Source: JAUVUV01 sp964548275 (GTDB lineage: Bacteria; Gemmatimonadota; Glassbacteria; GWA2-58-10). Taken from it: a stretch of 64,000 bases of DNA. The notes under the pieces were generated by a model that saw only the letters and a program-made list of their open reading frames with translations, had not been told where the DNA came from and did no database searches. Positions 31,911-40,886 of the stretch are shown one piece after another (position 1 is the first letter of the stretch; the number at the start of each line of letters is the position of its first letter). A program made the translations under genes and the position numbers. The DNA is taken from NCBI GenBank assembly GCA_964548275.1, contig CAZJQI010000016.1, positions 9,171 through 73,170 of the forward strand, in the 5' to 3' direction.

Positions 31911-34898
31911 ATGATTCATCGCATCGAGGTAGGGTTCAAACTGGATGTTACAGATGCTCTGGGAGATTCTGTCGCCCGCTCCGTGGCCGAAGACCTGGGG
32001 CTGAAAGCCGACAGGGTGAGAACTGTTTCGGTCTATACGATAAATATCGATTTTTCGGCTGAGGAGCTCCTCCGGCTGGGAAACGAGCTTTTCGCAGATC
32101 CGGTTATCCAGCATTTCAGCCTGAATGAGCCTCTTTACCCGCACGGCGATTTCGACTGGCTGCTCGAGGTAGGTTTCCGTCCCGGGGTAACCGATAATGT
32201 TGGCCATTCTGCAGCGCAGGGGATGCAGGATATGCTGGGGAGGGAGCTCCAATCCGGGGAGGGTTTTTTTACCAGCCGCCAGTACCTTTTTCACGGCGAG
32301 CTCATGCGGGCGGACGTGGAGCATATCGCCTCCGGCCTTCTGGCAAACGATCTGATAGAACGCTGGCAGATTATCAGTCGGGACGAATGGCGCAGCGGAG
32401 CGAGAATAGAGCCTTCCGCACCGGTGGTTATCTCCTCGGAGGCCGCCCAGATGAAAGAATACGACCTCGAGGTAGCCGACAGCGAGCTGATACGTATCTC
32501 GGAAGCAGGTGTTCTTTCCCTAACTCTTGAAGAGATGAAAGCGATCCAGGCCTACTATCGGCGCTCTGACGTGCGCGCAAAACGCGCCGCGCTGGGCCTG
32601 GGCCCCAGGCCCACGGATGTCGAACTCGAAAGCATCGCCCAGACCTGGAGCGAGCACTGCAAGCACAAGATATTCAACTGCCTGATCGAATATGCCGAGG
32701 AGGGCAAGCCTCCGCTGAGTGTGGACAGCCTGTTTAAAACCTATATCAGCAAAGCGACCAGAGAGATCGCAAAAAAAATTGACTGGCTGGTCTCGGTGTT
32801 CCACGACAATGCCGGCGTGGTGGCATTCGATGAAAATTACTGCCTGTCCATGAAAGTGGAAACCCATAACAGTCCCTCGGCGCTCGACCCCTACGGCGGG
32901 GCGATAACCGGCATTGTAGGGGTCAATCGCGATATCCTCGGCACAGGCATCGGCTGCCGGATGATATTCAACACGGATGTGTTCTGCTTTGCGCGGCCGG
33001 ACTACAACGAGCCGCTGCCCGGGCGGCTTCTGCATCCCAAACGTATATTCAAGGGCGTGCACCGCGGCGTGCGGGACGGCGGAAACCAGAGCGGGATCCC
33101 CACGGTCAACGGAGCGGTTGTTTTCGATCACCGCTACCGGGGCAAACCACTCGTTTTCTGCGGCACCGGCGGGATTATCCCGCGCGTTGTCGCCGGAAGA
33201 CCGAGCCACGAAAAAGTGATCCTGCCTGGGGACCGCGTGGTAATGGTGGGTGGTAGAATCGGCAAGGACGGGATCCACGGCGCCACGTTCAGCAGTGTCG
33301 AACTCGATGAAAGCAGCCCTGCCTCGGCTGTGCAGATCGGGGATCCGATCACCCAGAAAAAGATGGCCGATTGTCTGATCGAGGCCCGTGATATGGGGCT
33401 GATCCGTACCCTGACCGACAACGGAGCAGGAGGCCTGAGCAGCTCTGTGGGTGAACTGGCTCGCCTTTCCGGCGGCGCGGAACTTCACCTGGAAAAGGCC
33501 CCTCTCAAGTATGCCGGGCTCTCGCCCTGGGAAATCCTGCTCAGCGAGGCACAGGAGCGCATGACAGTGGCTGTGCCTCCTGAAAGTGTCAAAATTTTCA
33601 TAGACCTCTGCCGCAGGAGAGAAGTAGAGGCCACAGACCTGGGCAATTTCACCGACTCAGGCATTTTCCACCTCCTGTATGATAGCCGAACTGTCGGGGC
33701 CCTTGACCTGGAGTTCCTTCATGAGGGACTGCCCAGAATGAGGCTCCAGGCGAAATGGAAAAAGCCTCATTTTCCCCGGCCAGAATTGCCGCCTGATGGC
33801 GGCCGCCTGGACCAGACCATGCTTGATCTGCTGGCGCGCTTCAATATCTGCAGCAAGGAGGCGATAGTCCGCCAGTATGACCACGAGGTCCAGGCGATGA
33901 GCGTGGTCAAGCCGTTTACCGGCGCCCGCAACGATGGACCATCTGATGCGGCAGTGCTCAGGCCCGTACCGGGATCCAAACGCGGTGTGGTGGTCGGCTG
34001 CGGGATAATTCCGCGCTACAGCGATCTTGATACCTATAGTATGGTAGCTTGTGCGATAGACGAGGCTTTACGCAACGTGGTAGCCACTGGTGCCCGACCG
34101 GATAGGGTGGCAGGTCTGGATAATTTCTGCTGGCCCGACCCGGTCCAATCGGAAAAAACCCCGGACGGGCATTATAAGCTGGCCCAGCTTGTGCGTGCCT
34201 GCCAGGCTCTTTATGATTATTGCATCGCCTTCGGGGTGCCCTGTATCAGCGGCAAGGATAGCATGAAAAACGATTACGGCAGCGGTGTGGATAAAATATC
34301 CATCCCGCCCACACTGCTTTTTACCGCTGTGGGTATCATCGATGACATCGATCTGGCGGTTACCGTGGATTTCAAGCGCCCCGGAGACATTGTCTATGTT
34401 GTGGGCGAAAGCTTCGGGGAACTCGGAGGCAGCGAGTACTTTGCCATGCTCGGCGCAGTCGGACAGGGAGTGCCGGAAGTGGACGCCGTCCGTTCGCGAA
34501 CTGTGTTCGAATGCTTGCATGAGGCGATAAAAGCCGGCCTTGTCTCCTCCTGCCACGATATATCAGACGGCGGGCTGGGCGTTGCCCTGGCCGAAAGCGC
34601 GATTGCCGCAGACCTGGGTGTGGAGGTGAATTTGTCGGATGTGCCGGGCGCACAGAATTTCGAGCGGGATGACTTTCTTCTTTTCAGCGAAAGCCAGGGT
34701 CGGTTCGTAGTCAGTGTCAGTCACGGCAAGCGGAAAGAATTCGAAAGGGTAATGTTCCCTGTGGCTCACCGGGCGGTGGGTGAGGTTACCGCGGAGGGGA
34801 TATTCAAAATCAGGAGCATCAAACCGGGTAGTCCGGAAATAATCAGCCTGCAGGTGGACTCTTTGCGCAGATCGTGGAAAAAGCCGCTGGACTGGTAG
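31911..34898 (+). CDS. purL: Phosphoribosylformylglycinamidine synthase, PurS-PurS-PurL fusion
   Basis: 995-aa cytoplasmic subunit that makes formylglycinamidine ribonucleotide (purine step 4), using ammonia delivered by PurQ. Two successive PurS-like domains occupy about residues 1-75 (R-I-E-V-G-F-K...D-P-V-I-Q) and 80-165 (L-L-E-V-G-F-R-P-G-V-T-D-N-V-G). PurL follows: T-W-S-E-H-C-K-H-K-I-F (about 245), V-E-T-H-N-S-P-S-A-L-D-P-Y-G-G-A (about 315), G-I-H-G-A-T-F-S-S, L-T-D-N-G-A-G-G-L-S-S-S, G-C-G-I-I-P-R-Y and H-D-I-S-D-G-G-L-G-V-A-L. The length lies between the small PurL (about 750) and the glutaminase-fused form (about 1300). purQ follows 350 bases downstream with a small opposite-strand ORF between. 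Confidence 0.92.
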   Translation: MIHRIEVGFKLDVTDALGDSVARSVAEDLGLKADRVRTVSVYTINIDFSAEELLRLGNELFADPVIQHFSLNEPLYPHGDFDWLLEVGFRPGVTDNVGHSAAQGMQDMLGRELQSGEGFFTSRQYLFHGELMRADVEHIASGLLANDLIERWQIISRDEWRSGARIEPSAPVVISSEAAQMKEYDLEVADSELIRISEAGVLSLTLEEMKAIQAYYRRSDVRAKRAALGLGPRPTDVELESIAQTWSEHCKHKIFNCLIEYAEEGKPPLSVDSLFKTYISKATREIAKKIDWLVSVFHDNAGVVAFDENYCLSMKVETHNSPSALDPYGGAITGIVGVNRDILGTGIGCRMIFNTDVFCFARPDYNEPLPGRLLHPKRIFKGVHRGVRDGGNQSGIPTVNGAVVFDHRYRGKPLVFCGTGGIIPRVVAGRPSHEKVILPGDRVVMVGGRIGKDGIHGATFSSVELDESSPASAVQIGDPITQKKMADCLIEARDMGLIRTLTDNGAGGLSSSVGELARLSGGAELHLEKAPLKYAGLSPWEILLSEAQERMTVAVPPESVKIFIDLCRRREVEATDLGNFTDSGIFHLLYDSRTVGALDLEFLHEGLPRMRLQAKWKKPHFPRPELPPDGGRLDQTMLDLLARFNICSKEAIVRQYDHEVQAMSVVKPFTGARNDGPSDAAVLRPVPGSKRGVVVGCGIIPRYSDLDTYSMVACAIDEALRNVVATGARPDRVAGLDNFCWPDPVQSEKTPDGHYKLAQLVRACQALYDYCIAFGVPCISGKDSMKNDYGSGVDKISIPPTLLFTAVGIIDDIDLAVTVDFKRPGDIVYVVGESFGELGGSEYFAMLGAVGQGVPEVDAVRSRTVFECLHEAIKAGLVSSCHDISDGGLGVALAESAIAADLGVEVNLSDVPGAQNFERDDFLLFSESQGRFVVSVSHGKRKEFERVMFPVAHRAVGEVTAEGIFKIRSIKPGSPEIISLQVDSLRRSWKKPLDW

Positions 34899-35001
34899 TA
34901 TGCGGGAGGCGATAAGAAAGGAAAAAATATCCTCTTTTCCAGGGAAATATTTACCATTGGCTTGACAAAACAAGGGCGGATGATTGCCCCCTGGCAGGCT
35001 C

Positions 35002-35169
35002 TTAAAGCTGGGGATATGAAAAAGAAAGGGCCAGTAAAAAAAGTCCGAGCAGGATGAAGAAATACAGGAGAGTTGCCAGGCTGTCGGCACTCTCGTTTTT
35101 GAAATCCTGCCAGACCTCTCTGAAAAACTTGCCGATTATTGCTATATGTTTTCGTTTTTTTGGGTTCAT
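35002..35169 (-). CDS. Small single-pass membrane protein (hypothetical)
   Basis: 55 aa from ATG 35169; M-N-P-K-K-R-K-H is strongly basic. An amphipathic stretch (G-K-F-F-R-E-V-W-Q-D-F-K-N-E-S-A-D-S) is followed by a transmembrane helix (about residues 34-51, L-L-Y-F-F-I-L-L-G-L-F-L-L-A-L-S-F). The ordered charge-then-membrane layout resembles real small membrane proteins, but no clear Shine-Dalgarno precedes the ATG and I know no family. It lies on the opposite strand between purL and purQ. It could also be a chance ORF. Confidence 0.45.
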   Translation of the reverse strand: MNPKKRKHIAIIGKFFREVWQDFKNESADSLATLLYFFILLGLFLLALSFSYPQL

Positions 35170-35248
35170 GATTTGATTCACTAACATGGCAAGTACCGTT
35201 CCAGTATATATTTGCGAATTATAAAGCGGGATCCGGAAGGAGATTCAA

Positions 35249-36031
35249 ATGGCGGAACCCCGGGCTGTGGTTTTAACCGGTTTCGGTATCAACTGTGATT
35301 ACGAGACCCAAGATGCGTTCATCCTGGCCGGGGCTGAGGCTGACCGGGTACATGTCAACGACCTGATAGAAAGCTCTACGATTCTAAGCCGTTACCAGAT
35401 TCTCGCTGTGCCGGGTGGCTTCTCATTCGGCGACGATATCGCCTCCGGCAAGGTGCTGGCGAACAAGCTGAAATATCGTATGGGAGAGGCCTTTCTGAAA
35501 TTCTTGCTGAAAGACAGCCTGGTGATCGGTATCTGCAATGGTTTTCAGGTGCTGGTGCGCCTGGGAGTCCTTCCCGGCGGAGAAGAGGGAGTCGCCGAAC
35601 AGAAAGCCACATTGACCTATAATGACTCTGGAAAATTCGAGGACCGGTGGGTCAGACTCGAGGCAGTGCAGGAAAGCCCCTGTGTTTTTACCCGGGGCCT
35701 GAAACGGATCGAACTGCCGGTGCGTCATGGGGAGGGCAAGTTTTGCACCGACGACAGCGCCTTTCTGGCTCAGCTCAACTGCAACGGCCAGGTAGTGCTG
35801 CATTACACCGATGCTGACGGCAGCCGACCCGCACCGTATCCGGCAAACCCCAACGGTTCCGAGGAAGATATCGCCGGGATCTGCGACCCTAGCGGGCGGG
35901 TTTTCGGTCTGATGCCCCACCCGGAAGCCTTTATCCACCGTTACCATCACCCGCGCTGGACAAGGGAGGATGGAGCCGATGAGGGTCAGGGACTGGCGAT
36001 ATTCCGTAACGCTGTGGATTATTTCAATTGA
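35249..36031 (+). CDS. purQ: Phosphoribosylformylglycinamidine synthase glutaminase subunit
   Basis: 260-aa class I glutamine amidotransferase that supplies ammonia to PurL. The nucleophile elbow G-I-C-N-G-F-Q (about residues 92-98) and the His-Glu pair in M-P-H-P-E-A-F (about 226-232) complete the triad. V-P-G-G-F-S-F-G-D-D-I-A-S-G-K is the PurQ signature. AAGGAGA (35237-35243) is 5 bases before the ATG. It is slightly longer than the usual 225-230 aa, with an insertion around 195-215 (R-P-A-P-Y-P-A-N-P-N-G-S). This is the form seen in lineages with long PurL proteins. Confidence 0.93.
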   Translation: MAEPRAVVLTGFGINCDYETQDAFILAGAEADRVHVNDLIESSTILSRYQILAVPGGFSFGDDIASGKVLANKLKYRMGEAFLKFLLKDSLVIGICNGFQVLVRLGVLPGGEEGVAEQKATLTYNDSGKFEDRWVRLEAVQESPCVFTRGLKRIELPVRHGEGKFCTDDSAFLAQLNCNGQVVLHYTDADGSRPAPYPANPNGSEEDIAGICDPSGRVFGLMPHPEAFIHRYHHPRWTREDGADEGQGLAIFRNAVDYFN

Positions 36032-36069
36032 TTTATTGAACTACTTGCGCCAAAAAGAGAACTTTGACC

Positions 36070-36831
36070 ATGCCGTTTCCTCAGTGGTTTGACAAAAAAT
36101 TCGGCCCCCATACGATTGAACTTTACCAGGATGAAATTCGCCACACTCCCAGGCAACTGGAAACCCTGAAAGCCTTTCTCGGCCCGCCCGGTGAAAAGCA
36201 GGTGCTCGATATCTGCTGCGGCTGGGGGAGGCATGCCTTGCCGCTTGCCAGGATGGGTTATACGGTGGTTGGACTGGATGGCTCGAGTTATTTCCTGGAA
36301 AGGGCCCGGCGCGAGTTAAATGACCAAAAAAAGACGCGGCTTTCTCTTCTGCGGGGTGACATGTGCATCCTTCCCTTTCAGAAAGGCTCGTTCGCCGCCG
36401 CGATACAGATGTACACCTCATTCGGCTATGGCACCGATCCGGAGGACGATCGCCGTGTGCTTAACGAGTTAAATCGGATCCTTCAGCCCAGGGGCACCTA
36501 CCTGCTCGACCTGATTAACTGGACCCTTGCGCGTAAAGCATTTGACGGCCGCTATGAGGAGTCATACCCGAATTTCGATCTGGTCGAGCAATGCAGGATC
36601 GATCCGCAAAGAAATTTTCTGAAAGTGAAACGAGCCCTGCTTTACCGGGACGGCCGAGAGCCGCATCTCTACAATTTCGAGATTCGCATGTTTGACCGAA
36701 TGAGCCTTACCCGCCTGCTGGAGGAAACCGGCTTCGAGGTCCTGGATGTGTGGGGTAATTTCGATTGTTCGCCTTACAGGCCGCGGAAATCTTACCGGAT
36801 GATCACTGTCTGCCGGAAGAGGAGTGACTAG
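36070..36831 (+). CDS. SAM-dependent class I methyltransferase
   Basis: 253 aa from ATG 36070 (a TTG six bases earlier is the alternative). The SAM-binding motif I is V-L-D-I-C-C-G-W-G-R-H-A-L-P-L-A (about residues 45-60). Motif II is V-V-G-L-D-G-S, followed by L-L-R-G-D-M and a Y-T-S-F-G-Y-G segment. The acceptor cannot be read; small molecules or cofactors are typical for this subgroup. It follows purQ by 38 bases. Its TAG overlaps the GTG of the next gene by one base, so it is part of an operon with the RmlD-like and HEAT-repeat genes. Confidence 0.85.
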   Translation: MPFPQWFDKKFGPHTIELYQDEIRHTPRQLETLKAFLGPPGEKQVLDICCGWGRHALPLARMGYTVVGLDGSSYFLERARRELNDQKKTRLSLLRGDMCILPFQKGSFAAAIQMYTSFGYGTDPEDDRRVLNELNRILQPRGTYLLDLINWTLARKAFDGRYEESYPNFDLVEQCRIDPQRNFLKVKRALLYRDGREPHLYNFEIRMFDRMSLTRLLEETGFEVLDVWGNFDCSPYRPRKSYRMITVCRKRSD

Positions 36832-37676
36832 TGGCGGATCGGAGCATACTTATTACCGGCGGAAGCGGGTTTCTCGGCAGTGTTTTGGCGCGCGAGGCCG
36901 CGAGACAGGATTACGAGGTGTGGGCAACATACCTGCATAACTCTCCGCCTGAGGCTGAAATGGTTCGGCAGGTACATCTCGACATTCGGAACGAGAGTGC
37001 AATCGCCAGTCTTTTAAACCTGGTTAATCCTCAGATTGTGATCCATACTGCTTACAGTCAGAATGACCGCGAGGTGACTTTCGGAGGCACTGCAAAGCTG
37101 GTCTCTTGCTGCCGCAGGCTGCAGGAGACACCATATTTCATATTTATCTCGACCGACCTTGTATTCGAGGGGAAAAAAGGCAACTGCACCGAGAACGATC
37201 TGCCTGTGCCTGTGATGAACTACGGTCGGGACAAGCTCGATGCCGAAAGGCTGGTCGCCGAGGAGTTGCCGGGAGCATTGATCGCCAGAAGTTCTCTTTT
37301 TTACGACCTCGAGCGTGTACCTACCCACCTTCAGTTTGCAGTGGATGCAGCCCGCTCAGGCCGGGAGTGCGTATTTTTCCAGGATGAGTACCGTTCGCCT
37401 GTCCTGGTGGCGGAGCTTGTCGATGCGCTGCTCAAGCTGGCAGAAATCAGGTGCAGCGGACTGCTTCACATGGCAGGCGCTGACCGGGTAAGTCGCTGGT
37501 GGTTCGGCCTGAGGCTCCTTCGGGCTCTGGGTTTCCCGACCCGCAAAGTGAACGCAGGGTCTGTAAAGGATATTCAGTCACCAAGGCCGGCAGACTGTTC
37601 GCTTGACAGCTCGAGGGCTGAAAAGCTGCTTGGGATGCGTTTCCGAGGTGCAAAAGCTGTCTTAGGCGATATGTAA
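36831..37676 (+). CDS. RmlD-like NAD(P)-dependent reductase (extended SDR)
   Basis: 281 aa, GTG start overlapping the preceding stop by one base. The Rossmann motif I-T-G-G-S-G-F-L-G is at about residues 7-15. The active-site Tyr-Lys is in M-N-Y-G-R-D-K (about 130-136), with S-T-D-L-V-F upstream. The layout and length match dTDP-4-dehydrorhamnose reductase and its relatives. However, no rmlA, rmlB or rmlC is nearby, so the true substrate may be another nucleotide sugar or a different carbonyl. It is followed 16 bases later by the HEAT-repeat gene. Confidence 0.8.
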   Translation: MADRSILITGGSGFLGSVLAREAARQDYEVWATYLHNSPPEAEMVRQVHLDIRNESAIASLLNLVNPQIVIHTAYSQNDREVTFGGTAKLVSCCRRLQETPYFIFISTDLVFEGKKGNCTENDLPVPVMNYGRDKLDAERLVAEELPGALIARSSLFYDLERVPTHLQFAVDAARSGRECVFFQDEYRSPVLVAELVDALLKLAEIRCSGLLHMAGADRVSRWWFGLRLLRALGFPTRKVNAGSVKDIQSPRPADCSLDSSRAEKLLGMRFRGAKAVLGDM

Positions 37677-37692
37677 AAAAGAGGGAGAGCAC

Positions 37693-38295
37693 ATGAACCC
37701 GCTGGAGTTCAAACCCATAGGGCCCAAGGCACGGAAAGAAATTATCGACTATATCAAGTCGCGTATCGATGAAGCCGACCCCGGGAAACTGCGTGAGGCC
37801 CTTTTGAGTATAGGCTGGGTCGAGGATGCTGAGGAGCTTGCCGGGCCGCTGATGGTGCTGGTTACCGAGGGAAAACCGGAGGTTGCCCTGGCTGCGCTCG
37901 AGGGCCTGGCGCAACTGGGAATCCGGGCAAGCGAAAATCCCCTCGCCAGGCATATAGTGGATCTTTTCAAAGGGGGCGATCCCGCTTACAGCCGGGTTCG
38001 CACCGAGTGTATCCGTGTGATGGGCAAGGTGGGCACGAAACATTGCGTGGGCTTTCTGGCCGAAATCGTGAAAAAGCCGAAACCGGTAACTCCCGAGGAC
38101 AAGGAGGCCGCGGTCGAGGCGCTTGTCTCCATGGCAGAAAGGCGGGTACACGGTATCAGCAATATACTCGAACAGTTGCGCACACTCACTGAGGACAGAA
38201 TTGTCAGGAAAGCGATTCACTGTGCGCTCAAGGAAATCAATCTCCAGAGGTGGGAGGAGCAGGGGTACCTGACAATCGAGGCCGAATTCGATTAG
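37693..38295 (+). CDS. HEAT-like repeat protein
   Basis: 200 aa, GAGGGAG a few bases before the ATG. It consists of paired amphipathic helices resembling HEAT/Armadillo repeats (P-L-M-V-L-V-T-E-G-K-P-E-V-A-L-A-A-L-E-G-L-A-Q-L-G; T-E-C-I-R-V-M-G-K-V-G; K-E-A-A-V-E-A-L-V-S-M-A). There is no signal peptide or membrane helix, so it is cytoplasmic. Such repeats bind proteins or act as scaffolds, and no catalytic site is visible. It is the last gene of the purQ-downstream operon. Its partner is not evident. Confidence 0.75.
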   Translation: MNPLEFKPIGPKARKEIIDYIKSRIDEADPGKLREALLSIGWVEDAEELAGPLMVLVTEGKPEVALAALEGLAQLGIRASENPLARHIVDLFKGGDPAYSRVRTECIRVMGKVGTKHCVGFLAEIVKKPKPVTPEDKEAAVEALVSMAERRVHGISNILEQLRTLTEDRIVRKAIHCALKEINLQRWEEQGYLTIEAEFD

Positions 38296-38509
38296 CAAGA
38301 CAACTCGAACCAATGAAAGAAGAAATACAATTCGGTCCGCAGGTTTTTTGGACCTTCGGTGACGCTACTCTCCTTCAAGATAAGATAGTCGTCTTTGCCC
38401 GCCGTGATTCGGGTTGGTACAAATATTGCCAATTTAAAAAACCGTAACAGGACGGAATTTTTATTTGGTAGGAGTTCAAAATCTAAACCTTTCAAAAGTG
38501 ATACAGAAC

Positions 38510-39490
38510 ATGGATCTGAACGGAAAAAGCATTCTTGTCACAGGGGGTACCGGTTCGTTCGGCCAGAGGTGCTGCCTGACACTCGCCCGGAGGTACGATC
38601 TGGAAAGATTGATAATTTTCAGCCGGGATGAGGAAAAACAGTTCGAGATGATGGCCAGGTTCAATGGGGACAATCTGAGTTACGTTATCGGGGATGTGAG
38701 GGACCGCAGAAGGCTGCTGGAGGCTGCCGAGGGCGTACATGTGATTATTCATGCCGCCGCCCTGAAACAGGTTCCGCAAGCCGAATATAATCCCTATGAG
38801 TACGTGAAAACAAATATTATGGGAACCCAGAACGTAATCGAGGTTGCCTGTGAAACAGGTGTGGAACGGGTGATAACCACAAGCACGGACAAGGCGGTAA
38901 ACCCGCTGAACCATTACGGGGCCACAAAACTATGCGCGGACAAACTCTTTATCGCTGCAAATTATTCCAGATCCAAACGCAAAATAAGATTCGCCTGTGT
39001 GCGGATGGGCAATCTTATCGGCAGCCGGGGCAGTGTGATCCCGATTATCAGGAAGATGAGCGAAAGCGGTAAGGTGACAGTAACCGATCCCCGGATGAAC
39101 AGATTCTGGCTTACCCTGGACAAGGCGGTGGATTTCGTGCTGGCGCGCGTTCAGGATATGCAGGGAGGCGAGGTGTTCGTACCCCTGACTCCCACGATGA
39201 AATTAACCGATCTGGTGGAGGCTGTAGCCCCGGGATGCAAACTGAAGGTTTCCGGGATCCGCTCGGGAGAGAAACTGGACGAGATCCTGATCTCCAAACA
39301 TGAGGCCAGGCAGACTGTCAGGTTCAAGGATTATTTCGCGGTCCTTCCGGATTACGCCGATGTCGCCGAATATGCAGCCTCCACCGGCTCTACACCGGTT
39401 GAGGAGGATTTTGAGTACTCCAGTACAGATTTCTCACTTGAGATGGGTATAGAGCAGATGAGAAAGATTTTGCAGAAAGAAGGCATATAA
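38510..39490 (+). CDS. UDP-GlcNAc 4,6-dehydratase-type (PseB/FlaA1-like) epimerase-dehydratase
   Basis: 326 aa from ATG 38510 (M-D-L-N-G-K-S-I-L-V-T-G-G-T-G-S-F-G). The frame continues upstream to a TTG at 38465, but family members start here. The Rossmann motif T-G-G-T-G-S-F-G, A-A-L-K-Q-V-P and the catalytic segment S-T-D-K-A-V-N-P-L-N-H-Y-G-A-T-K (about 123-138) are diagnostic of PseB-like inverting dehydratases. These make UDP-4-keto-6-deoxy-L-AltNAc-type sugars. It is the first gene of the polysaccharide locus. PseC, PseH, PseG and PseI are absent from the window, so the end product may be a fucosamine/quinovosamine-type sugar rather than pseudaminic acid. Confidence 0.88.
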   Translation: MDLNGKSILVTGGTGSFGQRCCLTLARRYDLERLIIFSRDEEKQFEMMARFNGDNLSYVIGDVRDRRRLLEAAEGVHVIIHAAALKQVPQAEYNPYEYVKTNIMGTQNVIEVACETGVERVITTSTDKAVNPLNHYGATKLCADKLFIAANYSRSKRKIRFACVRMGNLIGSRGSVIPIIRKMSESGKVTVTDPRMNRFWLTLDKAVDFVLARVQDMQGGEVFVPLTPTMKLTDLVEAVAPGCKLKVSGIRSGEKLDEILISKHEARQTVRFKDYFAVLPDYADVAEYAASTGSTPVEEDFEYSSTDFSLEMGIEQMRKILQKEGI

Positions 39491-39644
39491 TATCCATAAT
39501 TAACTATTTGCAAAGAAGTTAGTTTGAAAAAACCAAAAATGATCTATCTTTTCTCAAAGGAATAACCGGCAAATTCTCCCACCCTGATTTACCCGGATAT
39601 TTCATGACAACGCAGTCAAATGTTGCTTGATACCCTGCTAAGCT

Positions 39645-39696
39645 CTCGCGCTAAAGTATATACTATTAAAATAGATAAATAATGTTGTAGCGCGAG
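39645..39696. repeat. Inverted repeat upstream of the glycosyltransferase gene
   Basis: CTCGCGCTA (39645-39653) and TAGCGCGAG (39688-39696) form a 9-bp perfect inverted repeat around 34 A+T-rich bases (AAGTATATACTATTAAAATA and on). It lies 64 bases before the ATG at 39761. It may be an operator pair or an mRNA stem; no T tract follows, so termination is unlikely. Confidence 0.5.
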
Positions 39697-39760
39697 TTAT
39701 CGCGTTTATGTATATATTGAAGAGATCTTTCAATCCTTACTTTTTAGCAATGAAAAACAA

Positions 39761-40798
39761 ATGAACAATAATGTGAAATCTGAAAAAATGCCCCGGGTTA
39801 GCGTGCTGATGTCGGTTTACAACGGTGAGCGGTTTTTGAAAAGCGCGATTGAAAGTATTCTTGACCAGACATTCACTGATTTCGAATTCCTGATCCTCGA
39901 TGACGGCTCGACCGATTCGACCTGGGAGATTCTCGAAAAATATGCAGACAAAGACGAGCGGGTCCTCCTGGTTCGCAATGAACATAATATCGGCCTTACC
40001 AGATCTCTTAATAAAGGCCTGAGACTTGCCCGGGGCGAGTACCTGGCCCGCCAGGATGCGGATGACATATCACTGCCGAAACGTCTGGAATTGCAGGTAA
40101 AATTCTTGGATATGAATCCGGAAGTCGGTGTGGTGGGCACAGGCATGGAGATAATTGATGAGAATGGCAAGATTTTAAGACTGCAGCAGCCGCCTACCGA
40201 TCACGAATCAATAACAGCAGAACTACTCCTGAAAAACCATGCGATAGGCCACTCAACAGTTATGGCCAAGCTTAGTGCTCTGAAAGAATTCGGAGGATAT
40301 AACGAAAGATTGCCTTATGCACAGGATTATGATCTCTGGTGGTGCCTGAGCCGAAAGAGAAAAATCGGCAACCTGCCGGAGATTCTTGTCCAGTGGCGGG
40401 ATACTCTAGGGAGTATTTCAAGAAAGCGCAGAGAAGAGCAGCTTGAATGTATTTTTACTGTTTCTCTAAAAGCTATCAGGGAGAGCCTGAAAGATAAAAC
40501 TCTGGATGAGGAGGCTTATCGCAGGTTCTGGTGGGCATATCACGGATATATTGATAAGCTTCAAAAAGGCGACATACAGTGTCTTGAGCCTCTCTGGGCT
40601 CTGCTGGCTTCCCAAAAAACCAAAATTACGAACATTTCTCTGGGATTGAAAGGCCTGTTTTATAACCTTGTCAGACACAGAAAATGGAAAGAGGCTCTGG
40701 CACTGATAAGAGTCCTGCGCAAATGTTTAAGTTTACAGTTGAGCTGGCTTCAGATCGTAAGAAGCCTCACTGCATCCCTGGTTATGCCTGAGAAATAG
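39761..40798 (+). CDS. Family 2 glycosyltransferase
   Basis: 345 aa. A GT-A fold opens with P-R-V-S-V-L-M-S-V-Y-N-G-E-R-F-L (about residues 11-26). The nucleotide-sugar Asp motif is I-L-D-D-G-S-T-D-S-T and the metal-binding motif is R-Q-D-A-D-D (about 106-111, DxD-like). A-Q-D-Y-D-L-W-W follows as the acceptor/catalytic-base region. The C-terminal 100 residues are helical and probably membrane-associated. It transfers one sugar during glycan assembly; donor and acceptor are unknown. It is in the polysaccharide locus with weak Shine-Dalgarno signals, like most of its neighbours. Confidence 0.88.
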   Translation: MNNNVKSEKMPRVSVLMSVYNGERFLKSAIESILDQTFTDFEFLILDDGSTDSTWEILEKYADKDERVLLVRNEHNIGLTRSLNKGLRLARGEYLARQDADDISLPKRLELQVKFLDMNPEVGVVGTGMEIIDENGKILRLQQPPTDHESITAELLLKNHAIGHSTVMAKLSALKEFGGYNERLPYAQDYDLWWCLSRKRKIGNLPEILVQWRDTLGSISRKRREEQLECIFTVSLKAIRESLKDKTLDEEAYRRFWWAYHGYIDKLQKGDIQCLEPLWALLASQKTKITNISLGLKGLFYNLVRHRKWKEALALIRVLRKCLSLQLSWLQIVRSLTASLVMPEK

Positions 40799-40886
40799 CA
40801 GTTTTATTCCAGCCCGCAGAAAAAAGCCGGATTTTTTTTGTCGGATAGTCCAGTCGCTAAGCACATTTAAGGTTTTTCGAGCTGCG

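Noticed and set aside
32520..33488. 322-codon antisense ORF
   Set aside because: Shadow of the purL core; no start signals or recognisable domains.
38313..38447. 44-codon ORF starting M-K-E-E-I-Q-F-G-P-Q-V-F-W
   Set aside because: The residue mix is plausible, but there is no ribosome binding site and no family, and it lies in a gap before the PseB-like gene. It could be a decayed fragment.
39526..39633. About 35 open codons after the PseB-like gene (F-E-K-T-K-N-D-L-S-F-L-K)
   Set aside because: Too short, preceded by a stop, no start codon with signals, and no similarity I can name.
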